Below are positions 57,330-64,000 of a stretch of DNA of 64,000 nt, piece after piece. Source of the DNA: Shewanella donghaensis (GTDB lineage: Bacteria > Pseudomonadota > Gammaproteobacteria > Enterobacterales > Shewanellaceae); the NCBI RefSeq assembly GCF_007567505.1, contig NZ_CP041783.1, forward strand, positions 1,674,001 through 1,738,000. The letters are read 5' to 3'. Numbering within the stretch: the stretch's first letter is position 1; each line of letters begins with the position of its first letter. A model generated the notes under the pieces. The model saw only the letters and a list, made by a program, of their open reading frames with translations, made no database searches and was not told the DNA's origin. A program made the position numbers and the translations under genes.

Positions 57330-57824
57330 ATGTCTCATCAACTTTTTCCATATCGCCATAATATTATTTTAGTCTGTATGATAATGTGCGGATTATTTTT
57401 AAGCATGCTTAATGATACATATGCTGTAACTAAGCATGAACAATTTGATGAACCTTGTTTAGGACAAAAATGCCCAGAATGTGGAATAGAAATATATCGA
57501 TTAAACTCTAAGGGAAACGATGCATTAGATATTGAAAATTGGAATGTGAGAGTATCTTACCTTCATGGCTTGATTGAAATCAGGTCAGTGATGATTCAAG
57601 ACACGACTATCTTAGCGCAAGAGTCTATTGATAAAGCTATTTTTGAAAAAGTTAAAATACTTTTATCTCATCGATACAATAACTCAATTGTTAATGATTA
57701 CTTTAATGCACAAAGCTTAAGCGATATCCGCGAGTTTAAAGTCTCTTTTGAAGCTTTTCCTTTGTTGGTTTCGGAAAAGGATCAAGTAGAACTAAGCAAA
57801 CTTTATGATATGAATGGATTGTAA
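57330..57824 (+). CDS. Second secreted protein of unknown function, Cys-motif
   Basis: A 164-residue protein with a signal peptide or anchor (HNIILVCMIMCGLFLSMLNDTYA) and a Cys-rich mature start (CLGQKCPEC). It has a helical body (VRVSYLHGLIEIRSVMIQDTTILAQESIDKAIFEKVKILLS) like that of its neighbour (RIRSVLILQLEELEQLRSTV), suggesting the two are distant paralogues. It ends two bases before the convergent integrase stop. Function unknown. Confidence 0.65.
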   Translation: MSHQLFPYRHNIILVCMIMCGLFLSMLNDTYAVTKHEQFDEPCLGQKCPECGIEIYRLNSKGNDALDIENWNVRVSYLHGLIEIRSVMIQDTTILAQESIDKAIFEKVKILLSHRYNNSIVNDYFNAQSLSDIREFKVSFEAFPLLVSEKDQVELSKLYDMNGL

Positions 57825-57826
57825 AA

Positions 57827-59143
57827 TCAGCTTAGGTTTTCTATTTTATTGAACAGCTCTTTTCTCTCATCTCCAGAGAGCTGTTCTATTTCCCTTACCA
57901 ATCTATCCACCTTCGACTCATGCTGGTAAGTCCCAAGTAGTTGAGCTGTAGTGATTCCTAACTCAGCTCTCACCTGCTCAATATCCAAATGGGCATAGGT
58001 GCTAGCTGTAATGCTAATATCGCTATGACCTAAGAGTTTACTCGTTGTTTGAATATTACCGCCACGCATGACGCTCCAGCTTGCAATGGTGCGCCTTAAA
58101 TCATGTATGGTGACGTTATCCCCTTTCTCTACGCCACGAAGCTCTGCACGCTCTGTAATGCGATGCCAGAAACTGCCCTTACCTGCTTTTTCGATAACAT
58201 GACCTGATTGACTGCGATCGCTGGGAAATACAAAGCGTTCGCCTTGATTAGCGTCTTGGCTTCGCCTGGTTAAAATTTCCATCGCTTCTTTAGTGAGTGG
58301 CACAGCATGAGGTTTTTTTACTTTCATTTTGCTGGTCGGAATAAGCCAAATACCACGCTGATGATCAATCTCCCGCCACTCCATACTGAAGACACAGCTT
58401 TTACGCTGACCTGTTAATAGCAACATCATCACCACATCATGATAGATAGGTAACTCAAGTTCTAGTGCTTGCAGTAATCGACTCAATTCAAGCTTACTTA
58501 AAATACGTTCTCGTTTTGTACCAGCAAGCTTTTTGATGTGGAAAAATGGATTGGGGTTTTGGGCGCTAAACATCGATTTGAGCAGCGTTAAGCATTTATT
58601 GCGAATCGCAACAGAACTTTTGGTGATGATGAGTTTAATAAAGTTATCAGCATCGACTATCGAAATGGTTTCAGCTTTTAAATGACCAATGCGTGTTTTT
58701 ATATGCTTATTCCAAATTGAATAAACATCATCTAAGGATTTTTGACGGCGCTCACCTGACTTAATTTTAATGGTGAACTCTGCAACGTAGGCATCAAACA
58801 ATTGAGCAACCGTTATGGACAGTGCATCTTCTAATGCTTGGGCTTGTTTCGCCTCTCGTTTTGACTCGTTAGGGTTAATCCCTTGAGCAATATTAACCGC
58901 TATTGTTTTAGCCTGTTTACGGGCTTGATCGATGGTAATGTCTGGGGAGATTCCTATTGTAACAGTGACGTCTTTACCTAAGTGCTTGCGCCTAAAGCGA
59001 AAATACTTTTTCCCTGATGGCATAACTTCTAAAATTAGGCCGTTTACGGAGTCTCTGAGGCCTAAATCGGCAATTCTATAGCGTTTTGGGGCTATTTTTA
59101 GCTGATCAAAACAACGTTTTGTGAAGGTTAATTCTTTACCCAT
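57827..59143 (-). CDS. Tyrosine-type site-specific integrase
   Basis: About 438 residues. The N-terminal DUF4102-type arm-binding domain (FTKRCFDQLKIAPKRYRIADLGLRDSVNGLILEVMPSGKKYF) is followed by a SAM-like core-binding domain and the catalytic domain. Catalytic residues are visible: Arg in LLLTGQRKSCVF, Lys in KMKVKKPHAVPL, His-Xaa2-Arg in TIHDLRRTIASW, His in LLGHSDI and Tyr in STYAHLD. It is the P4-type family that integrates into tRNA genes. A GTG two codons upstream (59149) is also possible. It lies at the right end, reading inward, 169 bases from the attR core. Confidence 0.95.
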   Translation of the reverse strand: MGKELTFTKRCFDQLKIAPKRYRIADLGLRDSVNGLILEVMPSGKKYFRFRRKHLGKDVTVTIGISPDITIDQARKQAKTIAVNIAQGINPNESKREAKQAQALEDALSITVAQLFDAYVAEFTIKIKSGERRQKSLDDVYSIWNKHIKTRIGHLKAETISIVDADNFIKLIITKSSVAIRNKCLTLLKSMFSAQNPNPFFHIKKLAGTKRERILSKLELSRLLQALELELPIYHDVVMMLLLTGQRKSCVFSMEWREIDHQRGIWLIPTSKMKVKKPHAVPLTKEAMEILTRRSQDANQGERFVFPSDRSQSGHVIEKAGKGSFWHRITERAELRGVEKGDNVTIHDLRRTIASWSVMRGGNIQTTSKLLGHSDISITASTYAHLDIEQVRAELGITTAQLLGTYQHESKVDRLVREIEQLSGDERKELFNKIENLS

Positions 59144-59162
59144 AATCACTTAGCCTCAAATA

Positions 59163-59184
59163 TTGTGCCGCCTATGTGCCGCCA
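59163..59184 (+). repeat. Right arm-type site
   Basis: Identical to 46656-46677 (GTGCCGCC-TAT-GTGCCGCC with flanks), between the integrase start and the attR core, about 20 bases upstream of the integrase gene. Probably also covers the integrase promoter. Confidence 0.7.
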
Positions 59185-59311
59185 CAGGGAACTATTTTGA
59201 CTAATTTACAGTAATTTTGATTAATGTCAAAAACGACAAAAACAAGGTAACACATTGATAAATAGCATTTAGTTAAAAATGGTTAACTTTGGTTAAAGTC
59301 AACCAAACTCA

Positions 59312-59328
59312 CTTGTGGGGAGACCATA
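59312..59328 (+). repeat. attR core
   Basis: 17-bp identical copy of the attL core. The tRNA sequence upstream is not repeated, so only this short part is present. Confidence 0.9.
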
Positions 59329-59373
59329 TTTTCTATTTAACAATTATCAATAACATATTAGAGCACCCAAAAT

Positions 59374-59395
59374 TTGTGCCGCCTATGTAACGCTA
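59374..59395 (+). repeat. Decayed third arm-type site outside attR
   Basis: TTGTGCCGCCTATGT matches the other two copies; the second half-word is mutated (AACGC). It lies 46 bases past the attR core, the same layout as the left end of the intact element. Confidence 0.65.
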
Positions 59396-59499
59396 TAGAA
59401 CATCTATTATTAGAAATTTATCTAAGTTTAAAAAACACTCGTTAATCTAAGTTATAGACTTTTGATCTAATTCTATTAGCATTATTTCAAACTAAAAAA

Positions 59500-60060
59500 A
59501 TAGAATAATCAGTGAAAACTCATCAAATAATAATCACAGTAATAATCTCAGATGAATCACTTAACAAAATCTTCAGTGAAATAACTACTGAACAAAAAGA
59601 ACAACGGCGAGCAGCTCCTAACTCTAAAGAAACTAATACAGCAGATAATCAATGTTTGTTACAAAACTTTATAGCTAACTAATCCTTATCTTCAAAACTT
59701 TCAGTGTTAAAACAGCTAGATGATAAAGCTAACGAAAGATTGGCTCAAGCTCTAGCACAAAAAATAACCGCTATCAAATTTTAGAAAACAATCACAGTTC
59801 GAAAATGTAAGCCGAGAGTGTACTAATGCATCTTCTATTTTCGAAACTTTTAAGTAAGAAGATCTTTCAGAACTATCTTACTTAAAAGGGAAGTCACAAG
59901 ATAAAGTAGACAGGATTCATACAGCCATATTCTGTCAAATTGCAGGAATGACTATAATGAAGAGTATTTATTGAAGTTATTTTTACAGAGACAACTCATT
60001 GATATAAAAATCACAAGCGAACATAAACATTAAAAATGTATTGTTGAAGCCGACAAAAAG
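59500..60060 (+). pseudogene. Decayed copy of the 46814 gene
   Basis: Blocks matching the 46814 gene occur in the same order and spacing: ACTCATCAAATAATAATCAC, AACAAAAAGAACAACGG and others. The frame is broken by in-frame stops and frameshifts. Together with the att core and arm site, this is the left end of a second, lost element. No further gene is visible in 59329-60132. Confidence 0.75.
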
Positions 60061-60061
60061 T

Positions 60062-60099
60062 GCCAGTCAGCTTAACAATATAGTATTAGCTAAACTGGC
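60062..60099. other. Inverted repeat past nagP
   Basis: Arms GCCAGT...AGCT and AGCT...ACTGGC with a loop of AT-rich bases, about 35 bases past the nagP stop. It could end the nagP transcript, although the T tract is poor. Confidence 0.4.
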
Positions 60100-60132
60100 T
60101 CTCTTAATAATCCAGGAGTGGGAGTTACAGGA

Positions 60133-61425
60133 TTATTTCCAACTTTTCATTTTATGACCTTTAACCGCATAAAATAATATAAACAAATAACAAGGGATCA
60201 TGACTAAATAGCCACCTTGCATACCTAGCGTTGTAGCCGAGCTGGTTAATCCCCAAAATACTGGGCCAAATGCACCACCAGCAATACCCATGATTAACAA
60301 TGCAGAACCAGTACTGGTTAACTTACCCATACCCGATAATGCTAATGGCCAAACTGCTGGCCAAACAATCGCGTTAGCGAGTCCTAAAAATGCAATTAAT
60401 AACAAGGTGTCAGGTAAGTGCGCGCCGCCAAATGGCACCAATAAGCTTTCAGATATAACAAATGAATTGTTGTCACCAAACACAATGCCTAGCGATAACA
60501 CTACACCAAGTATCGCGCTAATAAGTAAAGCATTAGGCTGGGATATAAAGCGTGGAATACAAATAATACCCAAGGTATAACCGATAACCATACAGATCAT
60601 GGTGTATGACGTCATGACCCCGTAGTTTTCAACGCCCAGTGTTAATGCGTATGTACCAATAGTATCTCCCGCAATCACTTCTACGGCAACATAAACGAAT
60701 AGTGCTACTACGCCCAGTGCTAAGTTCGGTCGAGCTAAAGCTTGTTTGATTTGCCCTTTACTTGTGCCCTCTTCAGCTTCATCTTGCTCAAGTTCTGGAA
60801 GCGGCGATTTTTTAACAGCAAAGGCTAGAACACCAATAAATATTGCCATTCCAAGGTAAGGAAGAATGAGACTATTTGCCATTTCATCAATTTGAACTTG
60901 GCTAAGCGTCGTACCTACGCGATCTTTGAAACTATCTAAGATAAGTGCTGTAAATACCATAGGTGCTATGACACCTGCTCCCTTGTTCAAAATGCCCATA
61001 ACACTGACTCGAGCAGCAGCTGACTCTTCAGGACCTAAGCGAACGACATAGGGATTAACCGCTGTTTGAAGTAGTGTTTGCCCTGTTCCCATGACGAGTT
61101 GCGCTAGTAAGAACAATGCAAATACTTGGGTTTTAGCAGCAGGAATGAACATTAATCCCGCCAACATCATGATACCCATGCCCAATGCCATACCGTTTTT
61201 ATAACCCACTTTACGGATAAGCCAAGCTGAAGGTAGTGCGGTAAACGTTACTGCAATATAGAAAGAAAATAAGATTAACGACGCTTGAAAGGGAGTAAGC
61301 TGAAGTATTTGCTTTAGATATGGCATTAACGAACCATTAAGCCATGTGGCAAACCCTAGTACGAAAAAGAGTATTGCGACAATTGCCATTGGCAGTATGC
61401 TGCTTTTTTGCTGACTATTATTCAT
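60133..61425 (-). CDS. nagP: N-acetylglucosamine MFS transporter NagP
   Basis: A protein of about 430 residues with 12 membrane segments, of the FucP-type sugar:proton symporter group (FFVLGFATWLNGSLMPYLKQILQLTPFQASLILFSFY). NagP takes up GlcNAc across the inner membrane in Shewanella; context with nagX and nagA supports this substrate. The start is uncertain: ATG codons at 61437 and 61425 are both in frame, and GGAAA seven bases ahead favours 61425. A NagR-like palindrome lies upstream. Confidence 0.9.
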   Translation of the reverse strand: MNNSQQKSSILPMAIVAILFFVLGFATWLNGSLMPYLKQILQLTPFQASLILFSFYIAVTFTALPSAWLIRKVGYKNGMALGMGIMMLAGLMFIPAAKTQVFALFLLAQLVMGTGQTLLQTAVNPYVVRLGPEESAAARVSVMGILNKGAGVIAPMVFTALILDSFKDRVGTTLSQVQIDEMANSLILPYLGMAIFIGVLAFAVKKSPLPELEQDEAEEGTSKGQIKQALARPNLALGVVALFVYVAVEVIAGDTIGTYALTLGVENYGVMTSYTMICMVIGYTLGIICIPRFISQPNALLISAILGVVLSLGIVFGDNNSFVISESLLVPFGGAHLPDTLLLIAFLGLANAIVWPAVWPLALSGMGKLTSTGSALLIMGIAGGAFGPVFWGLTSSATTLGMQGGYLVMIPCYLFILFYAVKGHKMKSWK

Positions 61426-61595
61426 TGTTGTTTCCATAAACCTGCTTCTTATTGTCATTGATATTTCGGCACTAACATCCAGTCAGCACCCCATATTAGT
61501 CTTATTATTATTTGAGGTTTTATCAACAGTACGATGAACTCATGTTGCTGTATATCATAGCTGTTGTGCATTTCATGTTAAAACATAAACCCGAT

Positions 61596-61613
61596 AAAGA
61601 CAACGCTGTCATT
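61596..61613. promoter_or_regulatory. NagR-like operator
   Basis: The palindrome GACAACG-CTGTC within AAAGACAACGCTGTCATT resembles the operator of the LacI-type regulator NagR that controls GlcNAc genes in Shewanella. It lies about 170 bases upstream of nagP, in the nagX-nagP spacer. The family motif is from memory and should be checked. Confidence 0.65.
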
Positions 61614-61679
61614 TATATTAGTAATCAAATATAGATAATAGCTGAGCAGACCCACAAATTTATCTTAGGGGCCAACAAC

Positions 61680-62948
61680 TTAGATTCGAATAAATATTTT
61701 TCGTTGATAAAGCCACAAAAGAATAAACCATTGCACTGCCAGTAGACTCAATATTGATAGCAACTGCTGCCAATCCGATGGCGCTGCACTAATGAGTCCA
61801 CCAAATAAACTATTGGCAAAGTATTGCCAGTTCATCAAACTTGATGCGATGTAGATAATGATGGCATTAGTGCCAATAACCACAAAAATGAATGACCACT
61901 TCTGCCATTTAAAAACATCTACGATTGCATAAAAAAGCGCTAGTAAGATAATGCTCCATGCACTTGTCACCAATACGAAACTACTGGTCCATAGGTCTTT
62001 ATTCACTGGGATGATGACATCGAGTAACCAGCCTAGTGCTAACAACAGTAAGCCTATAACGAGCATAGTCGATACTTTTAACCACTCACCTGACAAACCA
62101 AACTTAGGCCGTTGCGGTTTAACAATGTAATGACCCACAAACACACCGATTAAACCGTTAACCACTGCGGGCAGTGTTGATAACACGCCTTCAGGATCTA
62201 AGGCTCTATTTTGATAAGCCGTGCCAGGCAGAAGTATCGAGTCCACATAAGCATTAAGGCTGTTTTCAGCCGTGAATCGGGCAAACAGTTGGTTAGTTTG
62301 ATTAACCGTTGACTGCAGTAGCTCTGGGGTTTGAATGAGTTCAGGATAAGGAAGGTAGAGCTGCATAAGTCCGTAGCCAATTAACATACTGATGGCGACG
62401 ATTATTTGCGTTCTGAGACTGGTATGCCATACCAACATCGCACCGATAAACCACGCGAAACCAATACGAGCAAGGACACTGGCGAATCGAACACTGTCAG
62501 GTTCTGCAGGCATTCCTGTGCCCCATCCATGGTTATATAACACACCAAGAAATATCAATAATCCCAGTCTTTTCGCAGCATGACGATATAAAGGTAAGCG
62601 CTGCTTCATAGGTAACTTATCTAAACGCTTAGGAGATAAGCCTAACGCAACACCAGAAAGAAATATAAATAGCGGAAATATGACGTCATAAAAGGTAAAA
62701 CCATGCCACTGGCTATGGTGCATTTGAGCATCAAACCAATTCCAGCCAGCCCAACCTGTTAGCAAAAATAACCCTGCAAATATTCCTTCACCGCCGAGTA
62801 TCCAAAACATATCAAAACCACGTAATGCATCTAACGACATTAATCGTATTTTTTTAGCGCCATCTTTAGTCGCTGAACTCGGAATCGATTCGGATTTAAC
62901 GCTAATGCTGGTTGATTGAAGAGATGCTTCTGATTGATGAGTTTGCAT
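61680..62948 (-). CDS. nagX: GlcNAc-cluster membrane protein NagX (DUF5009/HGSNAT-like)
   Basis: A protein of about 422 residues with ten or eleven membrane segments, starting after a short cytoplasmic tail with the motif RLMSLDALRGFDMFWILGGEG of heparan-alpha-glucosaminide N-acetyltransferase-like proteins. In Shewanella it is linked to GlcNAc use, with unproven activity (possibly transacetylation of chito-sugars at the membrane). The start is the ATG at 62948, five bases after the nagA stop with TAGG upstream, so the two are coupled; the longer frame from 62990 runs inside nagA. Confidence 0.88.
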   Translation of the reverse strand: MQTHQSEASLQSTSISVKSESIPSSATKDGAKKIRLMSLDALRGFDMFWILGGEGIFAGLFLLTGWAGWNWFDAQMHHSQWHGFTFYDVIFPLFIFLSGVALGLSPKRLDKLPMKQRLPLYRHAAKRLGLLIFLGVLYNHGWGTGMPAEPDSVRFASVLARIGFAWFIGAMLVWHTSLRTQIIVAISMLIGYGLMQLYLPYPELIQTPELLQSTVNQTNQLFARFTAENSLNAYVDSILLPGTAYQNRALDPEGVLSTLPAVVNGLIGVFVGHYIVKPQRPKFGLSGEWLKVSTMLVIGLLLLALGWLLDVIIPVNKDLWTSSFVLVTSAWSIILLALFYAIVDVFKWQKWSFIFVVIGTNAIIIYIASSLMNWQYFANSLFGGLISAAPSDWQQLLSILSLLAVQWFILLWLYQRKIFIRI

Positions 62949-62952
62949 TAAC

Positions 62953-64000
62953 CTAGCCCTTTTTACTGCTAGAGAATACCAAATCACCATTGATATATGT
63001 TTGACTCACTTGATAGCGAGTGTAGTCATTTTTATTGGGTGTAAGTAACACAAAATCAGCTCGTTGCCCTACTGCTATTTTTCCCAACTTTGGTTGCTGT
63101 AAATACTGAGCAGGATACAAAGAAGCCATTCTTAATGCTTCTTCAAACGAGACGCCTAACATGTTAACGGTATTATTAACTGCGCCGACCATATCAAGTA
63201 CACAACCTGCTAGTTCACCTGACTTTGCGTTTAATCTATCGCCTTGGCGTATAACCTCTGTACCAAACAATTCAAAACTGGCATCATCATCAAGCCCTAC
63301 AGGTGGCATGGCATCAGTAACCAACATTACCTTACCTTGAGGTTTAGCTTTAAGTGCCACTCTAGCGGTTGCACTATGGACATGATGTCCATCAACAATT
63401 AATCCACACCATGCGTCATCACTTTCTAGCGCTGCACCAACCATTCCAGGAGCTCGAGACTCAAAAGCTGACATGGCATTAAACAAATGGGTAAACGCAT
63501 TCGCGCCAGCATTTAATGCTGCTACGACAGTCTCGTAATCTGCATTTGAATGCCCTAAACAGACTTTGACATCGTTTGCGACCAAGGTTTTTATCACTTC
63601 TACCGAAACATTCTCAGGCGCTAAGGTGACAACTTTTATACCAAGATCTTTCCTGGCAAAAATGGCTAACTCTTCATCTGAAATACTGCGTATAAATGAC
63701 TGAGGATGAACACCTTTTTTCGGGACACTTAAATGTGGTCCTTCAAAGTGAATGCCTAATACTCCTGCAGATTGTAGCTTGATAGCCTCAGCAACCGCAT
63801 CTGCCGCTTGCGCCATAACTTCAACTTTATCAGTTATCAGAGTTGGCAAGAAACCAGTGGTTCCAAACTGAGCGTGAGCACGTCCTATTGTTTCAATACA
63901 TTCAACAGTGGGTGAGTTATTGAATAACGCGCCGCCACCGCCATTAACTTGAACATCAACAAACCCTGGCACTAACGTACCTTGTAAACGTGTTTCTTTC
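62953..64000 (-). CDS. nagA: N-acetylglucosamine-6-phosphate deacetylase NagA, cut by window end
   Basis: About 348 residues are visible; the frame runs on past the right edge, so the N-terminal start is missing. It opens GTLVPGFVDVQVNGGGG, then LGIHFEGPHLSVPKKGVHP, CLGHSNADYETV, AFTHLFNAMSAF and the catalytic Asp in VMLVTDAMPP, all typical of NagA. It deacetylates GlcNAc-6-phosphate to glucosamine-6-phosphate in the cytoplasm. First gene seen of the nagA-nagX pair. Confidence 0.95.
   Translation of the reverse strand, partial: KETRLQGTLVPGFVDVQVNGGGGALFNNSPTVECIETIGRAHAQFGTTGFLPTLITDKVEVMAQAADAVAEAIKLQSAGVLGIHFEGPHLSVPKKGVHPQSFIRSISDEELAIFARKDLGIKVVTLAPENVSVEVIKTLVANDVKVCLGHSNADYETVVAALNAGANAFTHLFNAMSAFESRAPGMVGAALESDDAWCGLIVDGHHVHSATARVALKAKPQGKVMLVTDAMPPVGLDDDASFELFGTEVIRQGDRLNAKSGELAGCVLDMVGAVNNTVNMLGVSFEEALRMASLYPAQYLQQPKLGKIAVGQRADFVLLTPNKNDYTRYQVSQTYINGDLVFSSSKKG

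Larger units (their letters stand above)
46590..59328. mobile_element. Integrative element in tRNA-Arg(CCU), satellite-like, carrying defence-type cargo
   Basis: A ~12.7 kb element bounded by identical 17-bp repeats, one in the tRNA 3' end (46590-46606) and one at 59312-59328. It encodes, left to right, two unknown proteins, an excisionase-like HTH, a membrane protein, a gpA-type HUH replication endonuclease, a four-gene TIR cassette, integrase fragments, secreted proteins and, at the right end, the intact integrase. No capsid, tail, portal or packaging gene is present, nor any conjugation gene. It therefore looks like a phage satellite or a rolling-circle-replicating integrative element. That classification is inference. 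Confidence 0.88.

Noticed and set aside
46605-60132. CRISPR array or IS element in the island
   Set aside because: No regularly spaced repeat-spacer units and no transposase or terminal inverted repeats were seen; the repeats present are att cores and arm sites.

Overview
The window looks like a gammaproteobacterial chromosome close to Shewanella. The evidence is a polar-type flagellar cluster in Vibrio/Shewanella order with flrABC, flgOP/flgT and paired ~272-residue flagellins, followed by a pseudaminic-acid locus, and a nagA-nagX-nagP set with a NagR-like operator. Base composition is moderately AT-rich throughout. No species call is made, because no database search was possible.

Region 1 (1-33558) is the flagellar regulon. 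Most genes are on the minus strand: flgBCDE, then flgFGHIJKL, two flagellins, flaG-fliD-fliT-like-fliS, flrA, flrBC and fliEFGHIJ-fliK (cut by the window start). cheR and cheV sit beside flgB. flgAMN and flgT are on the plus strand and flgPO on the minus strand. Promoter-like sequences fit the known hierarchy. Sigma-54 (-24/-12) matches precede fliE, flrB, flgF, flgB, flgA and flgT. Sigma-28 matches precede the downstream flagellin, flgM and flgO. Rho-independent hairpins separate the transcripts.

Region 2 (33658-46084) is flagellin glycosylation: two DUF115/Maf-like proteins, a small helical protein, and a complete pseudaminic acid pathway (pseB, pseC, pseI, a PseG-PseH fusion, pseF). Three interleaved tailoring candidates lie in the same operon: a PhyH-like dioxygenase, a SAM methyltransferase and a WbqC-like protein. 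pseI carries a nine-base G tract that could be phase variable.

Region 3 (46529-60060) is tRNA-Arg(CCU) with a ~12.7 kb integrative element in its 3' end, bounded by 17-bp direct repeats. It encodes a tyrosine integrase, an AlpA/excisionase-like regulator and a P2 gpA-type HUH replication endonuclease, but no structural phage genes, so it resembles a phage satellite or rolling-circle integrative element. Its cargo is a four-gene cassette: deoxyribosyltransferase-like plus TPR protein, ThsB-like TIR, second TIR, and a RipA-like membrane protein. This looks like an anti-phage system that I cannot match to a named one. Further right are two integrase 3' fragments, a small membrane protein and two secreted Cys-motif proteins. 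Outside the right repeat lies the decayed left end of a second, related element.

Region 4 (60133-64000) returns to housekeeping genes: nagP, nagX and nagA (cut by the window end) for N-acetylglucosamine use.
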